Assembly: GCA_910584085.1 (NCBI GenBank)
Contig: CAJTZY010000008.1
Location: 3,197-67,196 of the forward strand
DNA from: an uncultured Bacilli bacterium
GTDB lineage: Bacteria > Bacillota_I > Bacilli_A > RF39 > UBA660
Length of the DNA stretch: 64,000 nucleotides
Reading direction: 5' to 3'
Shown here piece after piece: positions 35,749 to 44,014 of this stretch. Within the stretch, counting starts at the first letter, position 1, and each line of letters opens with the position of its first letter. The position numbers were made by a program, and so were the translations under genes. The notes beneath the pieces are model-generated. The model had not been told where the DNA came from. It saw only the letters and a list, made by a program, of their open reading frames with translations, and did no database searches.

Positions 35749-37952
35749 TGCAAAGTATTGAATTAAAAGAATTTCAAATTGAAGCAGTAAACAAGTTGTT
35801 AGATGCTACTTCTATTGGTAAGAAAAAAGAAGTTTTAGTGCAAGCTCCAACAGGATCTGGTAAAACTATTATTTTACTTTCTTATATTGAAGAATATTTT
35901 AAAGAGAATAGAAAGACTATTTTCGTTTGGTTAACTCCAGGAACAGGCGATTTAGAAGAACAAAGTAGGAACAAAATGTCTAAGTTTTTTCCACATATGG
36001 AGTCAAAGAATATACAAGAAGTTTTATTACAAGGATTTGAGGCTAAAGACACTGCTTTCATAAATTGGGAAACAATTACTAAAAAAGGTAATACTGCATT
36101 AAAAGAAGCAGAAAGAAAGAACTTATATGAGCGAATTAAAGAGGCATATAATAATGGCTATGACTTTATAGTAATAGTAGACGAGGAACACTTAAATAAA
36201 ACCATTAGAGCAGAAGCAATCATCGATTTTATTGATCCAAAATACATAGTTAGAGTTAGTGCTACAACTAAATCAAATAAAGAAGCAGAATACATTGAAA
36301 TTGATGAATTGGATGTAATAAATGCAGGATTAATTACCAGAGCATTGTATATAAACGAAAATGTTACTAATGAGAAAGTTTTAACTAATGAACATGATTA
36401 TTTATTAGATTTAGCAATTAATAAAAGAAAATCAATTAAGGAAGAATACTTAAATAGAAATATTCAAGTAAATCCATTAATAATAATTCAATTACCTAAT
36501 AAGTCTGATGAATTAATTAAACAAATAGAAAATTTATTAGAGGAAAAAGGCTATTCATATAATAGAAAAAATCTTGCTATATGGCTAGCAGATAGAAAAG
36601 AAAATCTTGAAGATATAGAAAATAATGAATCTCATCAAGCAATTCTAATAATGAAGCAAGCTATATCAACAGGATGGGATTGTCCTAGAGCTAAAATACT
36701 TGTTAAGCTTCGTGATAATATGAGTGAAGATTTTGAAACTCAGACAATTGGCAGAATCAGAAGAATGCCTCAAGCTCATCATTATGAAAATACTCTATTA
36801 GATAATTGTTATTTATATACTTTTGATGAAAAATATGAGCAATCAGTTAAGCAAAAACTTGGTAAAAACGCTAAAAATTCAAAAGTAATTTTCTTAAAGT
36901 CAGAATATAAGAACTTCACTCTAAAAAAGATGAGTATTGAAAGTGATTTTGATGGATTTGATGATAGAGAAACCTTTAATATTCTATATAAATACTATGT
37001 TGATAAGTATAAACTTACAGGATCAAAGAAGAATAATAAATCGATATTGGAAGCAAATGGGTATTTATTTAAAGATACAATTGATAATTACATCGTAAAA
37101 GGCAAATTCATAAGGTTAGATGAAATACAAGATGCCGAAAGAATGAAAGTAGAATCCGCTGTAAATCCTTCTAAAAATGGATATGAGTATAGAGATTCTA
37201 TAACAGAAATAGCATCAAGAATTGGAATAAGATATGATAGAACAAAATTAATGCTAGAAAGATTATTTTTGAAGAGTAAATTATTTTCAAAGAAATTTGT
37301 TGATTTATCGCTATTAGACTTTTATGCATTTATTATCAACAATCATGATACAATTAAACATGATTTTGAAGAAGCAGTAAATCAAAAGGCTAGACAAATG
37401 AAGTTGAAGCTAGAGGGTATTAAGGAATCTAATTGGAGAATGCCTCAAGAAGATTACATTAATTATGATCCTCAAATGAAAGATACAACAATATATGAAA
37501 AAAACACTTACAAAGATTATCCAAATAGTAGAGTAAAATCTAGATCTGAAAGCATGTTTGAATTCTACTGTGAAACCAGTGATAATATTAAATGGTTTTA
37601 CAAGAATGGTGAATCAGCAGATAGTTATTTTTCTATAGTATATGTTAATGCTATTCAAAAAAAATATCATTTTTATCCTGATTATATTATTTGTGATAAG
37701 AATGATAAAATATGGATTATAGAAACAAAAGGTGGAGAAAGTTCAACTGGAGAATCAAAGAATATTGATATAAAAGTTGAAAATAAATTCGAAGCTTTAA
37801 AAGAATATTCTAAAAATTATAAAGTTAATTGGGCCTTTGTAAGAGATTATGATAAAAACAATTGTTTATATTATTGCAATACTGAATATATAGATGATAT
37901 GGAAAATGAAAACTGGAATTTGATAGATAAAATGTTTGAAAATAATAATTAA
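35748..37952 (+). CDS. Type III restriction-modification system endonuclease/helicase (Res)
   Basis: A 734 aa SF2 helicase-nuclease. Walker A APTGSGKT is at about residues 33-40, DEEH (motif II) near 145, motif VI region QTIGRIRRMPQ near 330, and a C-terminal PD-(D/E)xK nuclease with PDYIICDKNDKIWIIETKGG (Asp about 645, Glu-x-Lys about 657-659). Res translocates or diffuses along DNA with Mod and cuts near a second, inversely oriented site. It is somewhat shorter than classical Res proteins (900-1000 aa) but all parts are present. Its start overlaps the mod stop. Confidence 0.92.
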   Translation: MQSIELKEFQIEAVNKLLDATSIGKKKEVLVQAPTGSGKTIILLSYIEEYFKENRKTIFVWLTPGTGDLEEQSRNKMSKFFPHMESKNIQEVLLQGFEAKDTAFINWETITKKGNTALKEAERKNLYERIKEAYNNGYDFIVIVDEEHLNKTIRAEAIIDFIDPKYIVRVSATTKSNKEAEYIEIDELDVINAGLITRALYINENVTNEKVLTNEHDYLLDLAINKRKSIKEEYLNRNIQVNPLIIIQLPNKSDELIKQIENLLEEKGYSYNRKNLAIWLADRKENLEDIENNESHQAILIMKQAISTGWDCPRAKILVKLRDNMSEDFETQTIGRIRRMPQAHHYENTLLDNCYLYTFDEKYEQSVKQKLGKNAKNSKVIFLKSEYKNFTLKKMSIESDFDGFDDRETFNILYKYYVDKYKLTGSKKNNKSILEANGYLFKDTIDNYIVKGKFIRLDEIQDAERMKVESAVNPSKNGYEYRDSITEIASRIGIRYDRTKLMLERLFLKSKLFSKKFVDLSLLDFYAFIINNHDTIKHDFEEAVNQKARQMKLKLEGIKESNWRMPQEDYINYDPQMKDTTIYEKNTYKDYPNSRVKSRSESMFEFYCETSDNIKWFYKNGESADSYFSIVYVNAIQKKYHFYPDYIICDKNDKIWIIETKGGESSTGESKNIDIKVENKFEALKEYSKNYKVNWAFVRDYDKNNCLYYCNTEYIDDMENENWNLIDKMFENNN

Positions 37953-37996
37953 AAATTATTTACTAATATAGTACTACTTGGTTTATTATCAAAAAA

Positions 37997-38177
37997 CAAT
38001 TTAGTGTACTTTTTGCGTACGATTCGAATACGATTTAGTTTACTGTTTAAAGTCAATTTAGTTTACTATTCGACTACCAAAAAAATACAATTTAGTTTAT
38101 TGACTAAATACAGTCAAGTGATAAAATGGAGTAAACTAGAGATATTATGCAAAGGAATATGTACTATTTAGTTTACT
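37997..38177. repeat. Iteron-like array of a 14 bp repeat
   Basis: Copies of CAATTTAGTTTACT start at 37997, 38031, 38054, 38088 and 38164, each with at most two changes, and a 9 bp inverted core (agtaaacta) lies at 38130-38138. Start-to-start distances of the first four are 34, 23 and 34 bp, close to whole helical turns, so proteins bound there would line up on one face. This 640-base stretch (37953-38596) has no large gene. Replication-initiator or regulator binding is the likely purpose. Confidence 0.65.
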
Positions 38178-38276
38178 AATTAGTGTATTAAATTGTTTAC
38201 TTTTTGGTTTACTATTTAATTTATTGTTTTGTTGATGTCAATGGATTACAATATAGTAAAATAGCAATATTTATGG

Positions 38277-38298
38277 GAAGACTTAGGTCTTCTTTTTT
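38277..38298 (+). terminator. Intrinsic terminator
   Basis: GAAGAC (38277-38282), loop TTAG and GTCTTC (38287-38292) followed by TTTTTT. It may close a short transcript crossing the iteron region. Confidence 0.75.
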
Positions 38299-38333
38299 GC
38301 TGTTTTGGAGGAGGTTATGATTATGACTAGTCA

Positions 38334-38581
38334 TCCTATAAAAATTACTGATTTTATTAAAATAGGATGATAATAACAAATTAATATCTATTATAAATAA
38401 AGGGTTAAATATAGTAACATCCTATATATTGACCTACGAAGTAGGATGAATTTCGTAAGTACGAAATAAGAATAGCACCATTAAATTTCCTTATATTATA
38501 AGGATTTTTTTAGTTTATGGTGCTATTTTCTTATCCTGCTTTTTTAGAAATTGCAATATTTAATAGGAAATCATCCTATTA
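38334..38581. promoter_or_regulatory. Repeated CATCCTA/TAGGATG inverted repeats, probable operators
   Basis: CATCCTA pairs with TAGGATG at 38334-38370 and again at about 38420-38448, and tcatcctattagga at about 38570-38581 carries the palindrome TCCTATTAGGA. A separate perfect palindrome ATTTCGTA-AG-TACGAAAT lies at about 38450-38467. The last site touches the ribosome site of the RHH gene at 38597, so that small protein may bind these sites. A 17-codon frame (ATG about 38320) starts behind GGAGGAGG and includes the first site. Confidence 0.45.
38471..38527 (+). terminator. Nested terminator: small hairpin inside a longer inverted repeat
   Basis: AATAGCACCAT (38471-38481) pairs with ATGGTGCTATT (38517-38527). 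Inside lies TCCTTAT-ATT-ATAAGGA (38488-38504) with TTTTTTT behind it. The inner hairpin is a classical terminator; the outer repeat would either enclose or compete with it. Confidence 0.65.
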
Positions 38582-38596
38582 GGAAGGAGGAATACA

Positions 38597-38755
38597 ATGA
38601 GAATATTTAAATTATATCTACCATTTGAACTATTCGATAGAATAAAATTAATGGCTAAATTTTATAACTTATCTATTTCTAAAATGATGAAAGAATTATT
38701 AGAAATAGGTTACATTGAAATGTTAAAAAATCATAATTACAAAGATAATGATTAG
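38597..38755 (+). CDS. Small ribbon-helix-helix (Arc-like) DNA-binding protein
   Basis: A 52 aa protein: a short beta strand (FKLYLPFEL) followed by two helices (FDRIKLMAKFYN and SISKMMKELLEIGYIEML), the standard Arc/CopG layout. AAGGAGGAAT precedes ATG 38597. Such proteins regulate plasmid copy number, mobilisation or partition genes. It is followed after 11 nt by the HTH gene, forming a two-gene unit near the iteron-like repeats. Confidence 0.65.
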   Translation: MRIFKLYLPFELFDRIKLMAKFYNLSISKMMKELLEIGYIEMLKNHNYKDND

Positions 38756-38766
38756 GAGGTGATTAT

Positions 38767-39066
38767 TTGAATTATGATAATTATATAAAAATACCAATAG
38801 TATTATTTTCAGATACTAATGTAAGTTCTAGTGCTAAATTATTATATGGGTTATTAGTGTTATTAACTCATCAGCAAGGATATTGTTATGCTAATAATAG
38901 TTATTTAGCTGATAAGTTAAATGTGGGAACTAGAGCTATTACTAGATTATTAAAAGAACTATCTGATAATAATTATATTAAAATGGAATTTAAGCATAAA
39001 TTCATAAGAAAAATATTTATAGTTAATGGAATAAATACATCCATAAGTCTAGATTATAAAGTCTAA
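38767..39066 (+). CDS. Winged-helix (HTH_36-type) protein, replication-initiator N-domain-like
   Basis: A 99 aa protein with TTG start behind AGGAGGTGAT. Residues about 20-75 match the HTH_36/RepA-N type: SSSAKLLYGLLVLLTHQQGY, ANNSYLADKLNVGTRAITRLL and ELSDNNYIKME. Full RepA-like initiators are larger, so this is a stand-alone DNA-binding domain. It may act with the RHH protein on the iteron array, or regulate the recombinase. The terminator stem overlaps its 3' end. Confidence 0.7.
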   Translation: MNYDNYIKIPIVLFSDTNVSSSAKLLYGLLVLLTHQQGYCYANNSYLADKLNVGTRAITRLLKELSDNNYIKMEFKHKFIRKIFIVNGINTSISLDYKV

Positions 39067-39090
39067 TTAAATGGATGTATTTTTCTTTTT
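39034..39090 (+). terminator. Intrinsic terminator overlapping the HTH gene end
   Basis: AATACATCCAT (39034-39044) pairs with ATGGATGTATT (39071-39081) over 11 bp, followed by TTTCTTTTT. Confidence 0.75.
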
Positions 39091-39230
39091 CAAAAGATGT
39101 ATTTAACTATAATAATATAATAAATAGAATATAAAAAAATTAATATTATAAATTAAATATAATAAATTAATTTAAATAATTAACTAGTTTAAATATATAA
39201 CTAGTTAATAACAAGGAAGGAGTTTGATAA
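39091..39230 (+). promoter_or_regulatory. Recombinase upstream region with a perfect inverted repeat
   Basis: Extremely AT-rich. ATTAACTAGTT (39179-39189) and AACTAGTTAAT (39199-39209) form a perfect 11 bp inverted repeat just before AAGGAAGGAG, a good position for an operator controlling the recombinase transcript. Confidence 0.5.
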
Positions 39231-39314
39231 ATGCAAATAAAAATATCAATAATAAATAATTTAAACATAAATTTAAATAGGTGGTTTAATAATGGAGGAA
39301 GCAATCACGAATAA
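39231..39314 (+). CDS. Very small frame upstream of the recombinase
   Basis: 27 codons (MQIKISIINNLNINLNRWF onward) behind AAGGAAGGAG. It overlaps the next small gene in another frame and may be a leader peptide. Composition is simple; coding status uncertain. Confidence 0.3.
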   Translation: MQIKISIINNLNINLNRWFNNGGSNHE

Positions 39315-39393
39315 AATTTCATTTAAAGATCTTATTTTAAAATATCTGATTGAAGAGATAATAAAGGAAGAAAAAGGGGATTCATCCAATTAA
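39292..39393 (+). CDS. Small helical protein upstream of the recombinase
   Basis: A 33 aa protein (MEEAITNKISFKDLILKYL start) behind AGGTGG. It is amphipathic and acidic, unlike random AT-rich sequence. Small proteins of this kind often sit before serine recombinases in Clostridia elements and may be excision or regulatory factors; that is inference. Confidence 0.45.
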   Translation: MEEAITNKISFKDLILKYLIEEIIKEEKGDSSN

Positions 39394-39465
39394 TGATTTG
39401 CAAATCTAATAAGATGATGCTATCATGGATGAGTCTTAATACCCGATTAATAGAAGGAGGTAAAA

Positions 39466-41127
39466 GTGAATAATAAATCGGGCATAGATTTCAATACTGG
39501 AATCTATATAAGATTATCTCAAGAAGATAAAGATAAAAAATATGAATCTGATAGTGAAAGTGTAATAAATCAAAGAGAATTATTAACAAATTATGTTAAA
39601 AACAATAATTTTAATTTAGTAGGAGAATATGTAGATGATGGATATTCTGGAACTGATTTTGAAAGACCTGGATTTCAAAAGTTAATTGAAGATATTAAAA
39701 ATAAAAAGATAAATTGTGTAATAGTAAAAGATTTATCAAGACTAGGTAGAGATCATGTTATGACAGGATATTATATGGAATCATATTTTCCGGAGAATAA
39801 TATAAGATTTATATCTATACTAGAATCTTATGATAGTTTTAAGAATCAAGCTAGTAATGATTCTTCAACATTTATAATTGCTTGTAATGATTATTATAGT
39901 AAGCAAAATTCAATTAAAATTAGGAATGTACTAAATGAAAAAAGAAAGAATGGAAAATTTGTTGGGAGTTTACCATGTTTTGGATATATGAGAGATCCAG
40001 AAGACAAAGGACATTTAATTCCAAATCCAGAGACTGCTCCAATTGTTAAACAGATATTTGAATGGAGAAAAAATGGAATAGGGCCATCTAGAATAGCAAC
40101 TATGTTAAATGAAAAAGGTTATCCAACACCAAGTGGTTATAAAAAAACTAATTATTCTACAAGACTTATTAATAGAGATAAATGGAATATATCTTCTATA
40201 AAAAAGATTTTATCTAATAGAATTTATACTGGAGATATGATTCAACATACTCAAACTAAAGTTAATTATAAATCTAAAAAAAAGATAACTTTAGATCAAA
40301 GTATGTGGATGATAGTTGAAAATACTCATGAGCCATTAGTAGATAAAGATACTTTTGAATATATATCTAAATTAATAAAACAAAATACCAAAGATATACA
40401 ACCTAAGAATAGAAGAGATACAAGACTTTTAGAGGGTAAGTTGTTTTGCAAAGAATGTGGTAATAGATTATCAGTTCTATATAGGAAAAATCATGATTAT
40501 TGGACTGTTAATTGCAATAGATATGCAAGAGATCCAATTAGAGAACAATGTAGTTCACATTTCTTTCCGTATAATTATTTAGAAGATCAAATAATGGAAA
40601 AGTTTACTAAAGATATAAGTAAACAATTAGAAGAATTAGATTTTGAAGAATTAAATAAAAAAGTTCAAATTGAAGTTCAAAAACAAACTAGTAATTTAGA
40701 TAATAATATTAATAATTTACTAATTGAAAAAGAAAAAATAACTAAGAGACTTACTGCTTTATATGAAGATAGATTTAATGAAGTAATAACAGCAGATACT
40801 TATAAAGAATTAGCTAAACCCTTTGAAGAAAAATTAAAACTTATCAATCAAAGTATAGATGAAGATCAAATTAGAAAATATGAAGTAAAATCTAAATTAA
40901 ATGAATTACCAGATTATACGAAGAAAATAAAAAAATTATTAGATTTAAATAAACCTAAAAAAGAGTTAGTTCACTCGTTAATAGATAGAATAGTAATTGA
41001 TGAAAATAGAGTAATAACAATACAATATAAATATGGAGTTATACCAGATTGTACTTTTGAGTATCAAAATTTAAATATTGCTCGTAATCCATATGGAAGA
41101 AAAGGTAAGAATCAATATAGTAAATAA
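39466..41127 (+). CDS. Large serine recombinase (integrase/transposase of the element)
   Basis: A 553 aa protein with GTG start behind AAGGAGGT. The catalytic resolvase domain has YIRLSQED (nucleophile Ser in RLS), DDGYSGTDFERPGF and VKDLSRLGRDH. A recombinase domain follows (IFEWRKNGIGPSRIATMLNE), then a zinc ribbon with CKECG and later Cys residues (NCNRYARD, QCSSHF), a coiled coil (residues about 400-470) and a C-terminal IDENRVITIQYKYG segment. Size and layout match TnpX/TndX-like recombinases that cut and paste elements through GA/GG core sites. It should integrate and excise the 28847-42178 element in the amidase gene. Confidence 0.93.
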   Translation: MNNKSGIDFNTGIYIRLSQEDKDKKYESDSESVINQRELLTNYVKNNNFNLVGEYVDDGYSGTDFERPGFQKLIEDIKNKKINCVIVKDLSRLGRDHVMTGYYMESYFPENNIRFISILESYDSFKNQASNDSSTFIIACNDYYSKQNSIKIRNVLNEKRKNGKFVGSLPCFGYMRDPEDKGHLIPNPETAPIVKQIFEWRKNGIGPSRIATMLNEKGYPTPSGYKKTNYSTRLINRDKWNISSIKKILSNRIYTGDMIQHTQTKVNYKSKKKITLDQSMWMIVENTHEPLVDKDTFEYISKLIKQNTKDIQPKNRRDTRLLEGKLFCKECGNRLSVLYRKNHDYWTVNCNRYARDPIREQCSSHFFPYNYLEDQIMEKFTKDISKQLEELDFEELNKKVQIEVQKQTSNLDNNINNLLIEKEKITKRLTALYEDRFNEVITADTYKELAKPFEEKLKLINQSIDEDQIRKYEVKSKLNELPDYTKKIKKLLDLNKPKKELVHSLIDRIVIDENRVITIQYKYGVIPDCTFEYQNLNIARNPYGRKGKNQYSK

Positions 41128-41135
41128 GTAAGATT

Positions 41136-41153
41136 CCACTATTCATCTAGTGG
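41136..41153 (+). terminator. Possible terminator after the recombinase
   Basis: CCACTA (41136-41141) and TAGTGG (41148-41153) form a 6 bp stem; the downstream T-run (cctttatctttt) is imperfect. Confidence 0.4.
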
Positions 41154-41208
41154 GGCCTTTATCTTTTGCAGTTATAGTTATATAATAGATACTCAAGGGT
41201 GTGATGGC

Positions 41209-42144
41209 ATGATAACTGAAAAAGACATACAGAACTTAAAAAATGAATTAGGCGAAGAAAAGTTTAATGAATTTGTTAATTTAATAACTAAAGGACAGCT
41301 AGATGAGTTAAAAGAAATTGCGAGAATAAAATCTAAAATTAAATTTGTTAGAGTTTTAAGAACTCATAATTCTAAGTTTATAAATAATTTGTATCATAAT
41401 AAGAATATTAAAAAAGAAACAATAAATTTATTAAATCAAACTAATATGTCATTAAAAAATGTTCATAAACTAATTAAGAATAATAGTATAGTTGATGCTA
41501 ATACTATACTAAGATCTTGCTTTGAAAATTTAATAATGGGTATGATGATATATTATGATGAAAATGTTTATAGTGAGTTTATTAATTTAAGTATTGATGA
41601 CACAACTAGAAAATTTACGAAACCACAAAAATTGAGAAATGATTTTAGAAAAGTATTGAGATTAGTAGATAAAGATTTTTTTAATGATTTTAGCAATAAT
41701 CAGTTGAAAGATATGTTAGATGAATTTTATGATAAATTATGTTTCTTTACTCATAGTACTTTAATAGTAAATGCTATGGTAGAGTTAAGCAAAGTTGAAC
41801 ACACTTCATTATATATTTTTGCTCTAAAACAAAATGCATATTTTGTGGAATTATTATTGTATCTTTGTTTAAAATATTTAAATAAATCTACTAATGAGCC
41901 TATAGATATAAACTATATCATTCTTGGATGGTTTGTTATTATGTCTGATATTAACAAAGAAGATATTACAAATGAAAGTATAGATATGATAAAAGAATTG
42001 CTATATATAGACATTAATGTAGATTACTTAGATAAAAATAAAGATATAGTAGAGTTAGCTACGGATGAATTAAAACAATTGCAGAATCTTATTAATTCAA
42101 ATCCACTTGGAGTTATTAATATATTAAAAGAACTCATGAAATAA
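41209..42144 (+). CDS. HEPN-like/DUF5677-like hypothetical protein at the right end of the element
   Basis: A 311 aa helical protein. NSIVDANTILRSCFENLIMG and YDKLCFFTHSTLIVNAM resemble the two conserved helices of DUF5677-type proteins, a HEPN-related family in defence and mobile regions. Family assignment is tentative. It starts behind GGGTGTG with a TATAAT-like box (about 41180) and ends 33 nt before the right attachment site, so it is cargo of the serine-recombinase element. Confidence 0.55.
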   Translation: MITEKDIQNLKNELGEEKFNEFVNLITKGQLDELKEIARIKSKIKFVRVLRTHNSKFINNLYHNKNIKKETINLLNQTNMSLKNVHKLIKNNSIVDANTILRSCFENLIMGMMIYYDENVYSEFINLSIDDTTRKFTKPQKLRNDFRKVLRLVDKDFFNDFSNNQLKDMLDEFYDKLCFFTHSTLIVNAMVELSKVEHTSLYIFALKQNAYFVELLLYLCLKYLNKSTNEPIDINYIILGWFVIMSDINKEDITNESIDMIKELLYIDINVDYLDKNKDIVELATDELKQLQNLINSNPLGVINILKELMK

Positions 42145-42162
42145 AATGCAGTAATCTTTGGG

Positions 42163-42184
42163 AGAGCTAACCTTGTGGTGGTGA
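42163..42184. other. attR: right hybrid attachment site of the serine-recombinase element
   Basis: Element arm AGAGCTA (42163-42169) is followed by core GGTGGTGA (42177-42184), after which amidase coding sequence resumes in the frame left at 28846. Confidence 0.7.
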
Positions 42185-43103
42185 TGGTGCGGAAGTAATT
42201 TATGCTCTTCGAAATAAAGCCACACTTTCCAATCTTATTTTAAATGAACTTGAAAGCGAAGGACAAAATATAAGAAAAGCATACCAACGTAGGCTTCCAT
42301 CCAACACCTCAAAGGATTACTATTTTATGCAACGAAACACAGGTGATACAGAGGCAATTACTGTTGAATATGGTTTCTTAGATAGTAAAGGTGACGATGT
42401 TAATCAATTAAAAAATAACTGGAAAAACTATGCTGAGGCAGTTGTTAGAGCTATAGTAGAATATTTAAACTTAAATTACATTCCAGTTCCGGGAGGAAAT
42501 TACTATACAGTCCAAAGTGGCGATAGCTTATGGAGTATTTCAAAAAAGCTAGGTGTTAGTGTAAATGAATTAAAAGACGCAAATAACCTAACTGGATCTT
42601 TATTAAGCGTGGGTCAAGTACTTAAAATTCCGGGCACTAAAATAATAGATGAAAGTGTATATACAGTAAAAAGTGGTGATAGCTTATATAAGATAGCTCA
42701 AAATTATAATACAACAGTAAGTGAGCTTATGAGTTTAAATAATCTATCAAGCCCTAATTTAAGTATAGGCCAGGTATTGAAGCTACCATCAAAAGAAATA
42801 ACACCTGAAAACTCATATATTGTAAAAAGTGGTGATAGTCTATATAAAATAGCAAGTGCAAATAATATAGCAGTAAGTGAACTTATGAATTTAAATAATT
42901 TATCAAGTACAAATTTAAGTATAGGTCAGGTATTAAAATTACCGCAATCTGGTAGTACTGCAACGCCTTTATATACAGTAAAAAGCGGTGATAGTTTATA
43001 TAAAATAGCAGCAGCAAATAATACAACGGTAAGTGAGCTTATGAGAATAAATAATCTAAATAGTACTTTGTTAAGTATCGGTCAACAGTTAAAACTAAAA
43101 TAA
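42177..43103 (+). pseudogene. 3' part of the split amidase: catalytic Glu and four LysM repeats
   Basis: The frame from 42177 reads GGDGAEVIYALRN, continues through the Amidase_3 C-terminal half with the catalytic Glu in TVEYGFLD, and ends in four LysM domains of about 45 residues (each YTVKSGDSLYKIA...SIGQVLKLP) that bind peptidoglycan. Alone it lacks promoter, ribosome site and zinc ligands; an internal ATG at 42327 could start a truncated LysM protein but has no good ribosome site. Joined to 28593-28846 it gives a 392 aa cell-wall amidase. Confidence 0.88.
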
Positions 43104-43134
43104 AAAAGTCTTTAGAAATTCTAAAGATTTTTTA
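43103..43134. terminator. Bidirectional terminator between convergent genes
   Basis: TCTTTAG (43109-43115), loop AAATT and CTAAAGA (43121-43127) with A-run on the left and TTTTTT on the right. It serves the amidase 3' part and the minus-strand operon. Confidence 0.75.
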
Positions 43135-43561
43135 GTAAGAATGGAAATAAGAAAAATATAGCAGCAAAGATTAAAACGAATAATATAATGACAAAAACAT
43201 AATTAATACTATTTTTGTTTTCTTCCCTTTTTTCTTGTGAAACTGCCTGAGTATTACCAATAAATGTTTCCTTAGATTGATTAACAGTTGGGATAGCATT
43301 CATTTGGTTCATTTGACTAGCCATATTATTTTGTACATTTTGTTGATTAGTATTAACTGTAGTATTTACACCCATATTAGCATTTATATTCATATTAGGC
43401 ATCATATTAGTATTAACATTTGTATTGCTAGGATTTATATTAGGTCCCATATTAATACCATTATTTATACCTGTCATATTTGAAGTATTTAAACCATTAT
43501 TAGGTATATTATTATTTGTAGGAATTGGATTTCCATTCATAGGATTTTGGTTATTATTCAT
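43121..43561 (-). CDS. Asn/Met/Gly-rich protein with C-terminal membrane anchor
   Basis: A 146 aa protein. Start at 43561 follows AGGGTGATTTT; an upstream in-frame extension has no ribosome site. Residues 1-85 are a low-complexity Asn-rich stretch with recurrent NMxxNxN patterns; residues about 120-142 form one membrane helix followed by KNL, a tail anchor. The unstructured part would face the cytosol. Function unknown. It follows the 109 aa gene by 13 nt on the same strand. Confidence 0.7.
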   Translation of the reverse strand: MNNNQNPMNGNPIPTNNNIPNNGLNTSNMTGINNGINMGPNINPSNTNVNTNMMPNMNINANMGVNTTVNTNQQNVQNNMASQMNQMNAIPTVNQSKETFIGNTQAVSQEKREENKNSINYVFVIILFVLIFAAIFFLFPFLLKNL

Positions 43562-43574
43562 AAAATCACCCTTT

Positions 43575-43904
43575 CTACTCCTCTTTGTAAATAGCTCCAG
43601 CACTTGTTTTAAGTCCTAGTTGCTTATTATGTGAATTTTCGCTAGTATTACTACTAAATTTATTATTACTAATTCCTATATTATTTAATATTGCTTTAAA
43701 TTCAGTGTCTCCCATAGTATCACCAAAATGCTTCATAACATAATCAAGGTTACCTAATTTTAAATATTCTTGATAACTTACATCTTCTAGATTAAGATTA
43801 GGATTATTATTTAAAGATTTAAAAATACTTCTAGCAATTACCCTTTCTTCTAATCTTTTTGGAGCTGTATCGAATGTTACTTTATAACTATCATAATTGT
43901 ACAT
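43575..43904 (-). CDS. Hypothetical small soluble protein
   Basis: A 109 aa protein starting at ATG 43904 behind AGGTGAAT (a TTG directly upstream is less likely). It has a charged N-terminal half (TFDTAPKRLEERVIARSIFK) and an Asn/Ser-rich tail. No family recognised. It is the first gene of a two-gene operon with the Asn-rich anchored protein. Confidence 0.65.
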   Translation of the reverse strand: MYNYDSYKVTFDTAPKRLEERVIARSIFKSLNNNPNLNLEDVSYQEYLKLGNLDYVMKHFGDTMGDTEFKAILNNIGISNNKFSSNTSENSHNKQLGLKTSAGAIYKEE

Positions 43905-44014
43905 CAATAATATTCACCTACTTTATTTAAACCAATTATATCAAAAAATATATAAAAAAACTATAAAAAAATGTAAAAAGTATAAAAAATACAATATTTT
44001 ACATTTAAATATAA

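Larger units (their letters stand above)
28847..42178 (+). mobile_element. 13.3 kb integrative element with large serine recombinase, inserted in the amidase gene
   Basis: The boundaries are set by the split amidase frame. Joining base 28846 to base 42179 at the shared GG restores an open frame through HINAGGDGAEVIYALRN. The two ends share GG-N-GG-N-GA cores, and the element side shows inverted arms (AGAGCTA at 42163-42169, TAGCTCT at 28857-28863), as expected for serine-integrase attP sites. Contents: YobI-like NTPase, Fic protein, XRE regulator, type III restriction-modification, iteron-like repeats, RHH and HTH proteins, large serine recombinase, HEPN-like protein. No relaxase or conjugation genes are visible, so transfer would need help. 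Confidence 0.85.

Noticed and set aside
37997..38177. CRISPR array
   Set aside because: Repeats are only 14 bp, spacing is 9-20 bp between copies, spacers are AT-rich filler and no cas genes are present.
16994..43103. Prophage
   Set aside because: No capsid, portal, terminase or tail genes are seen; the recombinase, restriction system and Mob remnant fit integrative elements instead.
42327..43103. Stand-alone LysM protein gene
   Set aside because: The frame extends upstream in the same phase to the att core at 42177 as amidase sequence, and no ribosome site precedes ATG 42327; it is the severed 3' part of the amidase.
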